Shown here: positions 6,062-12,229 of the stretch, piece by piece | Layout of the letters: each line of letters opens with the position of its first letter | How positions within the stretch are numbered: position 1 is the stretch's first letter | Origin: an uncultured Oscillospiraceae bacterium | GTDB lineage: Bacteria; Bacillota; Clostridia; Oscillospirales; Oscillospiraceae | Direction of reading: 5' to 3' | Assembly: GCA_910579595.1 (NCBI GenBank) | Contig: CAJTVM010000060.1 | Coordinates: 1-16,261, forward strand | Length of the DNA stretch: 16,261 nt | Notes under the pieces: model-generated | Databases searched by the model: none | The model's input: only the letters and a program-made list of their open reading frames with translations | What the model was told of the DNA's origin: nothing | Made by a program: the position numbers and the translations under genes

Positions 6062-6161
6062 GTGAGCAGCGCGGATGGAGTGCAGCGAAAGCAAAACCCC
6101 AGGTCCACGAAGTGGGCTTGGGGTTTTGCCTGAGTCGGAGCGAGGCCGCGCGTCGCGAAAA
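6062..6161. repeat. dispersed structured intergenic repeat, copy I
   Basis: The core is an 18-bp hairpin (6091-6108 with 6112-6129, loop GAA; two G-U pairs). It is preceded by TGGAGTGCAGCGAAAGC and followed by CTGAGTCGGAGCGAGGC. The element lies between the rubrerythrin stop codon and the pncB promoter. Neither strand has a T tract after the hairpin. The copy at 9484-9556 shares the layout GCAAAA-CCCA...CACG-AGTG...GGG-TTTGCC-GAGTCGGAG, and 4505-4542 is a deleted copy. Confidence 0.7.
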
Positions 6162-6178
6162 GGCGCAGCGCGACAGCG

Positions 6179-6814
6179 TTATTTTGCAGACGTAAACGGG
6201 GCCATGTCCAGACGGACGAAATAGTCCTGCCCATGGCGGCACACCGGGCACGTCTGAGGGGCCAGGGAGGCGGTGATAATCTCCCCGCAGTTGAGGCACA
6301 TCCACACCTCCTGGCGGTTGTCCTCGCCGAACAGCGTACCTTTCTCCAGCAGATCCGCGAACAGGCCGAACCGGTCGCCGTGGACCTTCTCAATCTTGGC
6401 AACCAGCTCGAACTGCCCGCCGATGAGGTCGAAGCCCTCCCGGTGGGCGATCTCGGCGAAGGCGGCGTAGTCGTGCTCAAATTCCTCGTACTCGTTGTGC
6501 CGCGCGGCCTTGAGCAGATCCACCGTCTTGTCGGACAGGTCGATGGGGTAGTTGCCGTCGATGGCGATGTTCTGCCCCGCGGAGGGCAGCAGCAGGTCAT
6601 AAAATACCTTGGCGTGGGCCTTTTCCTGGTCGGCGGTGAACTCAAACACCCGGGCCACCACCTCCAGCTTCTCCTTCCGGGCGGCGGAGGCCGCGATGGT
6701 GTAGCGGTTGCGGGCCTGGCTCTCCCCGGCAAAGGAGCGCATCAGGTTTTCCCGGGTGCGGCTGTCCATAAAATCTACGTTTCCCTTGTGATAGTTTTCG
6801 TACGGGTTTGTCAT
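6179..6814 (-). CDS. rbr: rubrerythrin
   Basis: Cytoplasmic non-haem diiron peroxidase that removes hydrogen peroxide in anaerobes. The 211-aa protein has an N-terminal four-helix ferritin-like domain with the paired iron ligands in FAGESQARNRY, ADQEKAHAKVF, EFEHDYAAFAEIAHREG and AKIEKVHGDRF, and a C-terminal rubredoxin-like Fe-Cys4 domain (CLNCG ... CPVCRHG). Both halves are complete. ATG 6814 (MTNPYENYHKG) is preceded by GGAGGG at suitable spacing; the in-frame ATG at 6829 lies upstream of that site and is rejected. It appears monocistronic. I find only a weak promoter candidate (CATACT near 6852-6857). Confidence 0.95.
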   Translation of the reverse strand: MTNPYENYHKGNVDFMDSRTRENLMRSFAGESQARNRYTIAASAARKEKLEVVARVFEFTADQEKAHAKVFYDLLLPSAGQNIAIDGNYPIDLSDKTVDLLKAARHNEYEEFEHDYAAFAEIAHREGFDLIGGQFELVAKIEKVHGDRFGLFADLLEKGTLFGEDNRQEVWMCLNCGEIITASLAPQTCPVCRHGQDYFVRLDMAPFTSAK

Positions 6815-6950
6815 AGGATTTCCCTCCAATGTATTTGGTAGGGGTAGTATGCCCGGTTTTGGAAAAAACTTTCATTGAAATCAGGATAAAATGACAGAAC
6901 TGACGGTTGTTTCAGTATATCTTCAAAACCACTGGCATTTTATTGCAAAG

Positions 6951-6981
6951 CGAAAACCACCGGCATGGCCGGCGGTTTTCG
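6951..6981. terminator. terminator of the AT-rich two-gene cassette
   Basis: A 14-bp stem with one mismatch (6951-6964 with 6968-6981, loop ATG). On the minus strand it sits 15 bp past the stop codon of the 58-aa gene and ends GGTTTTCGCTTTG. On the plus strand it ends GGTTTTCGTTTTG, so it may work both ways. Confidence 0.6.
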
Positions 6982-6995
6982 TTTTGTGAGTGGAT

Positions 6996-7172
6996 CTATT
7001 TTTTTGAGTCCATCCATCTTCTTAAGTTGACTATACCAAGTGCCAGAACAATGACAAATGCAAGAAAAGAAAGGAAGTCACCCGTCCTTATCAAAGCGGA
7101 AAAATGCACGCCAGAGGCCATGAAAAGCATGATTGAAATGATTGGATCTGGTTTGTTATTTTTTTTGTTCAT
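6996..7172 (-). CDS. 58-aa predicted membrane protein of the AT-rich cassette
   Basis: Small gene starting ATG 7172 and ending TAG 6996-6998. The protein has a polar lysine/asparagine N terminus (MNKKNNKPDP), two hydrophobic stretches (about residues 11-28, IISIMLFMASGVHFSALI, and 33-50, FLSFLAFVIVLALGIVNL) and a basic tail (RRWMDSKK). This suggests a two-helix membrane protein with both ends cytoplasmic by the positive-inside rule. Five bases separate the preceding gene's stop from this ATG and there is no Shine-Dalgarno, which fits translational coupling. The terminator hairpin follows 15 bp later. No family is recognised. Its place after a protein with a hydrophobic glycine-rich core would suit an immunity or partner protein, but that is inference from layout only. 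Confidence 0.65.
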   Translation of the reverse strand: MNKKNNKPDPIISIMLFMASGVHFSALIRTGDFLSFLAFVIVLALGIVNLRRWMDSKK

Positions 7173-7177
7173 TTATG

Positions 7178-7771
7178 TTAAAGAATATTGTTGTATGCGT
7201 TATATGCTTCGTTAAATATGCCATTGTTGAAGTATTCTTCTGACTGATTGGCATCATAATAAGGATCTCCAGTCTCGGGGAATACATGCGCTCTGCCGCT
7301 ACTATTAAGATCTGCGTCTTCATATCCATCAAAGTTTCTGATTTTATAGGCACGGCCGTACTGTTTGCTTCCGTAATCGACAGTTACATACCGGGTGTAT
7401 AGCACCATACACGAATATCTATTTATTTTTCCTTCTGGTAATTGCGTTGAAGCAACGGAGCCGACAATGCTCATAATTCCACAAAACGTTGCTACATTTG
7501 CAGGAATCGGAGCGACACTTATTATACCAGCAAGGATGCTTGCAATGGTAGTACCAGATTTCCATGATAGAGTATTGCATTTGCTAATAGAGAATTCCAT
7601 TGTTTCATAGAGTCTGTAGGTGTGGCCATCCATTATCTTTGAGCGATTAGTATATTTATTAGAATACTCATTACCGACAATGCCTCTTAAATCTTTGGCT
7701 AAATCTGCACCAGCCGAGCTCAATGGACTTGGTGTGTTTTCGTCTATCTCGTCAATTGAGATTTCAACCAA
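7178..7771 (-). CDS. unknown 197-aa protein with hydrophobic Gly/Ala/Ile core
   Basis: AT-rich gene unlike its neighbours. The residues run as an acidic N terminus (VEISIDEIDENTPSPL), a polar region, one long hydrophobic stretch (about 74-108, including TTIASILAGIISVAPIPANV and CGIMSIVGSVAS), then a tyrosine- and asparagine-rich C-terminal half (YTRYVTVDYGSKQYGR ... NAYNNIL). The start is unsettled. The first recognised start codon in frame is TTG 7771, but the strong GGAGGG (7796-7801 on the plus strand) lies 24 nt away, and an in-frame CTA (7784-7786) sits at the ideal 9-nt spacing. An in-frame stop precedes the ribosome site, so no longer form exists. A near-consensus promoter lies at 7858-7886. 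Function unknown; a secreted or membrane-active protein is possible. Confidence 0.6.
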   Translation of the reverse strand: MVEISIDEIDENTPSPLSSAGADLAKDLRGIVGNEYSNKYTNRSKIMDGHTYRLYETMEFSISKCNTLSWKSGTTIASILAGIISVAPIPANVATFCGIMSIVGSVASTQLPEGKINRYSCMVLYTRYVTVDYGSKQYGRAYKIRNFDGYEDADLNSSGRAHVFPETGDPYYDANQSEEYFNNGIFNEAYNAYNNIL

Positions 7772-7857
7772 AGACGCCTCGTTTAGATAGTTAGTCCCTC
7801 CTGTTCAAATTATGATTGTGAAGAAATGTATCTGCCCATCCAGGGAATCATAGCAAA

Positions 7858-7886
7858 AGTATACAACAAAAAAATATAAATGTCAA
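7858..7886 (-). promoter_or_regulatory. strong sigma-A promoter of the AT-rich cassette
   Basis: On the minus strand: consensus TTGACA (7881-7886), 17-bp T-rich spacer, TATACT (7858-7863). The predicted transcript start is near 7851, which is also the first base of a 13-codon frame (7810-7851, MIPWMGRYISSQS) that would be leaderless; I do not count that as a gene. Confidence 0.8.
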
Positions 7887-7944
7887 GAAACTTTGTTGAT
7901 TATTTGGTGTCCGCATGCAAAGTTAAAGTGTAAAAGGTCCTGTC

Positions 7945-7971
7945 ACCTGCCCAGGCGGCGGGGAATACACT
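7945..7971 (+). promoter_or_regulatory. possible sigma-K/sigma-E-type promoter of dpaAB
   Basis: AC at 7945-7946, 17 bp, then AATACACT (7964-7971), close to the ATA-N3-T core of mother-cell sigma factors, 50 nt before dpaA. Dipicolinate synthase genes are mother-cell genes in Bacillus. No sigma-A promoter is evident here. The match is loose. Confidence 0.35.
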
Positions 7972-8020
7972 GGATCGATGACGAGAGGGCCGGCGGGACG
8001 GCCCGGACAGGAGGTTTATC

Positions 8021-8884
8021 ATGCTGCGGGCAAAAAACATCTGGGTGGCGGGGGGTGACCCCCGGCAGGCGGCGCTGGCTGGTCTGCTGGCCGACGACGG
8101 ACACAGCGTACATACCTACGCCCTGGAACAGGCGGAAGGGACGAAGTGCGAGCCGTCCATGGCCGGGGCGGACCGGGCGGACTGCGTTGTGCTGCCCCTC
8201 CCGGCGGCGGGGCCGGACGGGACGCTGAACGCGCCCCTGTCGGTGCGGGTACATGAATTAAGCGAGGTGCTGGACGCCCTGCGCCCGGGGCAGCTGGTGT
8301 GCGCCGGGATGGCGGGGGCGGGCTTGAAGGGGATGGTGGAGGAACGGGGGCTGGTGCTCCGGGACTACTTCGCCCGGGAGGAGCTGGCGGTCTTGAACGC
8401 CATCCCCACGGCGGAGGGGGCCATCCAGATCGCCATGGAGGAGATGCCCATTACCCTCCACGACGCCCGGGTAATGGTCATTGGCTTTGGGCGGCTGGGC
8501 AGGGCGTTAGCCCCCCGGCTGCGAGCGCTGGGGGCGCGGGTGTGGGTGTCCGCCCGCCGCTACGAGCAGCGCGCCGCCGCCGAGTGCATGGGCCTGGGCA
8601 GCGAGGGCATGGATCACCTCAGCGACTGGTTATGCAGCTACGACCTGGTATTCAACACCGTTCCCGTCCAGGTGCTTGGGGTGGAGGAGCTTGCCTCGCT
8701 GAAGGAGGGCGCGTTGGTCATCGACCTGGCCTCCCGGCCCGGCGGGGTGGATCTGGACGCCGCCGCCGCTCTGGGGGTGCGGGTGGTGTGGGCGCTGTCC
8801 CTGCCGGGGAAGGTGGCCCCCGTCACCTCGGGACGGTACATCAAGGACACCGTCTATCATATCATGGAGGAATTGAACCTGTGA
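8021..8884 (+). CDS. dpaA: dipicolinate synthase subunit A
   Basis: With DpaB it makes dipicolinic acid from the lysine-pathway intermediate hydroxytetrahydrodipicolinate in the mother cell; calcium dipicolinate then dehydrates the spore core. The 287-aa product is close to the usual 290-300. An N-terminal domain (AGGDPRQAALAGLLADDGH) is followed by a Rossmann NAD(P)-binding fold with VMVIGFGRLGRALA (about residue 150) and VSARRYEQRAAA, then IDLASRPGGVD and LPGKVAPVTSGRYIKDT, typical of DpaA. ATG 8021 has a perfect AGGAGG seven bases before it. The stop overlaps the dpaB start by 4 bp. No lysine-pathway genes adjoin it in the window. Confidence 0.93.
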   Translation: MLRAKNIWVAGGDPRQAALAGLLADDGHSVHTYALEQAEGTKCEPSMAGADRADCVVLPLPAAGPDGTLNAPLSVRVHELSEVLDALRPGQLVCAGMAGAGLKGMVEERGLVLRDYFAREELAVLNAIPTAEGAIQIAMEEMPITLHDARVMVIGFGRLGRALAPRLRALGARVWVSARRYEQRAAAECMGLGSEGMDHLSDWLCSYDLVFNTVPVQVLGVEELASLKEGALVIDLASRPGGVDLDAAAALGVRVVWALSLPGKVAPVTSGRYIKDTVYHIMEELNL

Positions 8885-9468
8885 ATAGGGAAGATTTAAG
8901 GGTGGGCTTTGCGTTTTGCGGCTCCTTTTGCACCATGTTCCAGGCGCTGGACGCCCTGGAGCAGACAGCCGCCCGGTTCGGTGCGGTGACCCCCATCGTA
9001 TCCGAAACCGTGGCGGCTACCGACACCCGGTTCGGCCAGTCCCATGACTTTATGCGGGAGATGGAGCGCATCTGCGGCAAGCGGGTGATTTCCACCGTGG
9101 CCGGGGCGGAGCCAATAGGCCCCAAGGGTCTGTTGGACGTACTGGTGATCTGCCCGTGCACCGGCAACACCCTGGCCAAGCTGGCCCACGGGATCACGGA
9201 CAGCGCCGTCACTATGGCGGTCAAGGCCCATCTGCGCAATGGGCGGCCCCTGGTGATTGCGGTGTCCACCAACGATGGCCTGGCGGGTAGCGCCCCCAAC
9301 CTGGGCGCGCTGCTCAGCCGCCGGAACGTGTATTTCGTCCCCTTCGGGCAGGACGACTGCACCGGCAAGCCCGCCTCCCTGGTGGCGGACTTCTCTCTGG
9401 TGCCGGACACGGTGGAGGCTGCCTGCCGGGGGGAGCAGATCCAGCCGTTGCTGCTAGCGCGAGGATAG
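8881..9468 (+). CDS. dpaB: dipicolinate synthase subunit B (flavoprotein)
   Basis: Flavoprotein-like partner of DpaA, needed for dipicolinate formation in sporulation. The 195-aa protein has the expected length. It opens with the Rossmann-type VGFAFCGSFCTMFQALD, then PIVSETVAATDTRFG and the family's VICPCTGNTLAKLAHGITD with its Cys-Pro-Cys-Thr-Gly-Asn segment, followed by AVKAHLRNGRPLVIAVSTND. Start GTG 8881 overlaps the dpaA stop (GTGA) and has GGAGG eight to nine bases upstream inside dpaA, so the pair is translationally coupled. The frame is open upstream inside dpaA only as an overlapping shadow. The structured repeat copy II begins about 15 bp past the stop. Confidence 0.93.
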   Translation: MNREDLRVGFAFCGSFCTMFQALDALEQTAARFGAVTPIVSETVAATDTRFGQSHDFMREMERICGKRVISTVAGAEPIGPKGLLDVLVICPCTGNTLAKLAHGITDSAVTMAVKAHLRNGRPLVIAVSTNDGLAGSAPNLGALLSRRNVYFVPFGQDDCTGKPASLVADFSLVPDTVEAACRGEQIQPLLLARG

Positions 9469-9483
9469 CCGCACAGGGGAGCT

Positions 9484-9556
9484 TGGAGCGAAGCGGGGGC
9501 AAAAGCCCAGAGTTCACGCAGTGAAACCGGGCTTTGCCCGAGTCGGAGGGAAAGCG
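9484..9556. repeat. dispersed structured intergenic repeat, copy II
   Basis: Hairpin 9497-9539 consists of GGGC-AAA-GCCC paired with GGGCTTTGCCC (one bulged A), an inner stem TTCAC/GTGAA and a GCA loop. TTGGAGCGAAGC precedes it and CGAGTCGGAGGGAAAGCG follows. The order of blocks is the same as in copy I (6062-6161), although many paired positions differ in a way that keeps pairing. It starts about 15 bp past the dpaB stop codon. There is no T tract on either side. Confidence 0.65.
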
Positions 9557-9646
9557 ACCCGCAGTGCGGCCAATCCGAGGGTGGTGATATACCCAATCGG
9601 CGCATGAAAACACGCGGCGACGAACAGCGTCCGGCTGAAATTTCCC

Positions 9647-9675
9647 TTGCAATCCTTTGGGGAAAAGGATATAAT
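9647..9675 (+). promoter_or_regulatory. sigma-A promoter of corA
   Basis: TTGCAA (9647-9652), 17-bp spacer, TATAAT (9670-9675). It gives a leader of about 230 nt before the corA start, which is unusually long. Confidence 0.8.
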
Positions 9676-9719
9676 GATAAATACCGTGAAAGCGGAATTC
9701 AACCCATAAAGGAAGTGAG

Positions 9720-9908
9720 ATGCGTCGTGTCAGGCGATCCGTTTGGTCGAAGTTGGACATTACAAACACGGCGCACCCGCTGAGTCAGTTCACCCTGCCT
9801 CCCTGTGCGCCCGGCCGTCTGCTGGCTTTTGCCGGCGGGACGAGTTTACGCACAGAGCGGCGGGGGATTTTTCTACCCTTTTCCCCCGGCGGCTCGGGAA
9901 AGGTGTGA
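9720..9908 (+). CDS. 62-codon upstream ORF in the corA leader
   Basis: ATG 9720 follows AAAGGAAG at good spacing, and the frame ends with TGA 9906-9908, six bases before the corA ATG. The peptide begins MRRVRRSVWSKLDITNTA, is basic, has a proline-containing middle (FTLPPCAPGRLL) and no recognisable domain. Its last codons cover the corA ribosome binding site and the 3' arm of the hairpin at 9875-9904, so translating it would open or block corA initiation. By analogy only, Salmonella corA and mgtA have translated leader ORFs that control expression. It could instead be chance openness in a structured leader. Confidence 0.4.
   Translation: MRRVRRSVWSKLDITNTAHPLSQFTLPPCAPGRLLAFAGGTSLRTERRGIFLPFSPGGSGKV
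9875..9904 (+). promoter_or_regulatory. hairpin sequestering the corA ribosome binding site
   Basis: ACCCTTTTCCC (9875-9885) can pair with GGGAAAGGT (9896-9904) with small bulges. The 3' arm includes most of the AAGGTG that would serve as the corA Shine-Dalgarno, 9 nt before the ATG. Confidence 0.45.
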
Positions 9909-9914
9909 GAAGTT

Positions 9915-10841
9915 ATGCTGACCATTCACAAGACGGTGGACGGCAAAATGGTCCCTCTCAGCTCCGTGGCAGACGGCTGCTGGGTGAACCTGATCAACCC
10001 CAGCGAGGACGAGCTGAACACCGTGGCCGCCACCCTGGCTGTGGAGCCGTCCTTCCTCCGGGCGGCCCTGGACGAGGAGGAGACCTCCCGTATTGACAAG
10101 GAGGACGGCTGTACCCTGATCATTGTGGACACCCCCGCCATGGAGAAGGACGAAATCGGCGTGGTGTATTCCACCCTGCCCCTGGGCATCATCGTCACGG
10201 ACAGGCACATCATCACCGTGTGTTTGAAGGCGACGTCGGTGGTGCGGGATCTCCAGTCGGGGGTGGTGCGGGATGTACGCACGGAACAGCGCACCCGGTT
10301 TATCCTGAACATCCTGCTGCTGGTGGCAAAGCGGTACTTAAATTATCTGAAGCAGATTGACAAGACCTACAACCACATGGAGCGGCAGCTCTACAAGTCC
10401 CAGCGGAACAAGGAGCTGATCCAGCTGCTGGATCTGGAGAAGTCGCTGGTCTACTTCAACACCTCGCTGAAGGCCAACGAGGTGACGCTGGAGAAAATTC
10501 TCCGGGGCCGCATCGTCACCCTCTACGAGGAGGATCACGACCTGCTGGAGGACGTGCTGATCGAGGTGCGTCAGGCCATTGAGATGGCGCAAATCTACTC
10601 CGACATCATCTCGGGCATGATGGACGCCTTTGCCTCCGTCATCTCCAACAACCTGAACGTGGTGATGAAGCTGCTGGCCTCCGTCACTATCCTGATGACG
10701 GTGCCCAACATCGTGTTCGGCTTCTACGGCATGAACGTGGACGGCCTGCCCTTTGCGGGGTCGCCCTGGGCGCCGCTGGGCATTTCGGCTGCTATTATCG
10801 TGGTGGCTGGAATCATTCTGAAACGGAAAGATTTGCTTTGA
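9915..10841 (+). CDS. corA: CorA-family divalent metal (Mg2+/Co2+) transporter
   Basis: Pentameric inner-membrane channel for magnesium, and in some members cobalt, nickel or zinc. The 308-aa protein has a long N-terminal cytoplasmic domain with the family's coiled helices (about residues 130-240: YLKQIDKTYNHMERQLYKSQ, LEDVLIEVRQAIEMAQIYSD). Two C-terminal transmembrane helices follow (KLLASVTILMTVPNIVFGFYG and PLGISAAIIVVAGIILK) separated by the signature YGMN at the pore mouth, with a short basic tail (KRKDLL). The compact form resembles bacterial CorA/YfjQ-type proteins. ATG 9915 is chosen on family length and the AAGGTG site. It has its own promoter and a 230-nt leader, with a strong terminator after the stop. 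Confidence 0.93.
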   Translation: MLTIHKTVDGKMVPLSSVADGCWVNLINPSEDELNTVAATLAVEPSFLRAALDEEETSRIDKEDGCTLIIVDTPAMEKDEIGVVYSTLPLGIIVTDRHIITVCLKATSVVRDLQSGVVRDVRTEQRTRFILNILLLVAKRYLNYLKQIDKTYNHMERQLYKSQRNKELIQLLDLEKSLVYFNTSLKANEVTLEKILRGRIVTLYEEDHDLLEDVLIEVRQAIEMAQIYSDIISGMMDAFASVISNNLNVVMKLLASVTILMTVPNIVFGFYGMNVDGLPFAGSPWAPLGISAAIIVVAGIILKRKDLL

Positions 10842-10845
10842 ATTC

Positions 10846-10881
10846 AAACCGGGCGCGGAGAAATCCGCGCCCGGTTTTTTG
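10846..10881 (+). terminator. rho-independent terminator of corA
   Basis: A perfect GC-rich stem (AAACCGGGCGCGGA paired with TCCGCGCCCGGTTT) with loop GAAA begins 5 bp past the corA stop and runs into a T tract. Confidence 0.9.
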
Positions 10882-10921
10882 CAGGTCAGCACCGCCTGCG
10901 CGCAGGTGGCGTCCATGGCCC

Positions 10922-10950
10922 TTGCCAAACGCCTCCGGCTGCTGTATGCT
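10922..10950 (+). promoter_or_regulatory. candidate promoter of the LytTR-DUF3021 operon
   Basis: TTGCCA (10922-10927), 17-bp spacer, TATGCT (10945-10950). It leaves a leader of about 135 nt that contains two overlapping inverted repeats (10975-10986 with 10995-11006, and 11001-11007 with 11036-11042), which would compete for the GTGGGGA segment. Confidence 0.45.
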
Positions 10951-11092
10951 GGGCTTGCAGCTGCAAACAGGGGCCCCCGCAAAGCCGTTCCACAGGCTTT
11001 GTGGGGAGAGGAGATACAGCGCAGCGAGTGAGCGTTCCCCACAGGGGGAAGCGAAGGATGCGAAGCTTGTATCGGCGAAAGGAGTGAAGCAC

Positions 11093-11530
11093 ATGAAAGT
11101 GACCGTGGAGGAGCGGCCCGATCTGGAGCAGACCGAGGTGGTGGTGCGCTGCAGGCGGATGGACGGCCAGATATCCCGCCTGGTGGAGCTGCTGCGCCTG
11201 TCCGACGCCCGGCTCACCGGGGAGAAGGACGGGGAGACCTGCATTCTGGACGGTGCGGACGTGCTCTACATCGACACCGTGGACCGGGGCACGTTCCTGT
11301 ATACCGTGGACGGGGTGTACCAGACCCGCCTGCGGCTGTACGAGCTGGAGGAACAGCTCGCCGGCTGGGATTTCATCCGGGTGGGCAAGTCGGCCATCGT
11401 GAATTTCGACCATGTGAAATCCCTGCGCCCCGACTTCGGCGGGCGGATGCGGCTGACCATGTCCAACGGTGAGGTGGTGGTGGCCAACCGCCAGTACGTC
11501 CCCGCCATCAAAGCAAAATTAGGCTTGTGA
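11093..11530 (+). CDS. LytTR-family DNA-binding regulator
   Basis: Stand-alone LytTR transcription factor of 145 aa without a receiver domain. The N-terminal third (MKVTVEERPDLEQTEVVVRC) leads into the LytTR domain: ADVLYIDTVDRGTFLYTVDG, then YELEEQLAGWDFIRVGKSAIVN in two parts with FIRVGKSAIVNFDHV typical of the family, and MSNGEVVVANRQYVPAIKAK at the end. ATG 11093 has AAAGGAG at good spacing; the open frame back to 10838 crosses the corA terminator and is rejected. The next gene starts 15 nt past the stop. LytTR genes paired with a DUF3021 membrane protein gene are common in Firmicutes and often autoregulate, with the membrane partner acting as modulator. Targets are unknown. Confidence 0.9.
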   Translation: MKVTVEERPDLEQTEVVVRCRRMDGQISRLVELLRLSDARLTGEKDGETCILDGADVLYIDTVDRGTFLYTVDGVYQTRLRLYELEEQLAGWDFIRVGKSAIVNFDHVKSLRPDFGGRMRLTMSNGEVVVANRQYVPAIKAKLGL

Positions 11531-11544
11531 AAGGAGTGCTGAAA

Positions 11545-11985
11545 ATGAAAAAGTTTTTCCAGGCAGCCGCGGCAATCAAGGAGTGCGCGTCTCTGTGCTA
11601 CACCGGGGCCATGTGCTTTTATATGATCTTCCTGTGGGTATTCCGGCAGGAGGCCGCGCCGTTGCCCGAACTATTCTCCCTGCTGCTGGTGTGCGTGGCG
11701 GCGGGGGCTATGCAGGTGGCCGCTTTCTCCAACCTGCTGTTCAAAAAGCTGGCCTACGGCTGGCGGATGGTGGTGTTTGCCGTCCCCTTTTTCGCGGTGC
11801 TCACCGCCTTTGCCGTGGGATTCGGCTGGTTCCCCACCGAAAATGCCGGGGCATGGCTGACCTTCATCGTCATTTTCGTCGTGATTTTCGTGACCATCAC
11901 GGCGGGGATCGAGCTCTACTACCGCCTGTCGGGCCGGAAATGGGATGACAGGCTGGACTGGTACCGGCGGCGGAAGGGCGAATAG
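11545..11985 (+). CDS. DUF3021-type membrane protein, LytTR partner
   Basis: The 146-aa integral membrane protein has four predicted helices: about residues 13-32 (CASLCYTGAMCFYMIFLWVF), 43-62 (LFSLLLVCVAAGAMQVAAF), 74-94 (MVVFAVPFFAVLTAFAVGF) and 104-123 (WLTFIVIFVVIFVTITAGIE). A basic tail follows (YRLSGRKWDDRLDWYRRRK). Layout and position directly after a LytTR gene identify the DUF3021 family, whose members are thought to modulate the regulator. ATG 11545 has AAAGGAG eight bases upstream; the alternative GTG 11527, which overlaps the LytTR stop, has no such site and would place that ribosome site inside the gene. No clear terminator follows; the next promoter begins 54 bp later. Confidence 0.85.
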   Translation: MKKFFQAAAAIKECASLCYTGAMCFYMIFLWVFRQEAAPLPELFSLLLVCVAAGAMQVAAFSNLLFKKLAYGWRMVVFAVPFFAVLTAFAVGFGWFPTENAGAWLTFIVIFVVIFVTITAGIELYYRLSGRKWDDRLDWYRRRKGE

Positions 11986-12038
11986 GCGGACAGGCCCGCC
12001 AATCTGTCAAGGGCGGGAATTTATTTACAAAAAGGCCA

Positions 12039-12067
12039 TTGTAATTTTCCCCAATATCGTGTACACT
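12039..12067 (+). promoter_or_regulatory. sigma-A promoter of the two small-protein genes
   Basis: TTGTAA (12039-12044), 17-bp spacer, TACACT (12062-12067), about 32 nt before the first small ORF. Confidence 0.65.
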
Positions 12068-12098
12068 AAAGGACAATACAGCAAGGAGGGATATGCCT

Positions 12099-12212
12099 AT
12101 GAAAATTGCCAGCTTTATTTTAAAAGCCACCGCCGTCTCCCTGGCGTGTGCGTCCGTCGCCTGTGCCGCGGTGGCCTGCCTGTGTACGTCCCTCCGCGGC
12201 GACAACGATTGA
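12099..12212 (+). CDS. 37-aa cysteine- and alanine-rich membrane peptide
   Basis: Short gene with a strong AAGGAGGG (12083-12090) eight bases before ATG 12099; the in-frame ATG at 12093 is too close to that site. The product starts MKIASFILKATAVSLACAS and is almost entirely one hydrophobic segment with four cysteines (ACASVACAAVACLCTS), ending in the polar tail LRGDND. It reads as a single membrane helix or a signal-like peptide. It has its own promoter and is followed 17 bp later by another small membrane protein gene, sharing a terminator. No family is recognised. Start signal, promoter and operon layout make it more credible than its length alone would. Confidence 0.65.
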   Translation: MKIASFILKATAVSLACASVACAAVACLCTSLRGDND

Positions 12213-12229
12213 GGGGAGGAGGAACCGAG

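Noticed and set aside
5980..6732. N-terminal extension of pncB through the rubrerythrin region
   Set aside because: Unrelated Arg/Pro/Thr-rich sequence; pncB has a proper ATG, ribosome site and promoter at 5979-6039.
6907..7215. 102-codon plus-strand frame
   Set aside because: Runs through the terminator hairpin and antisense to the 58-aa gene; no ribosome site and no protein-like pattern.
9497..9540. Hairpin after dpaB as an intrinsic terminator
   Set aside because: No T tract on either strand, and the same structure recurs after rbr with conserved flanks, so it is listed as a dispersed repeat.
9676..9914. M-box (ykoK) magnesium riboswitch before corA
   Set aside because: I cannot find the conserved M-box segments; the leader ORF plus hairpin is a better description.
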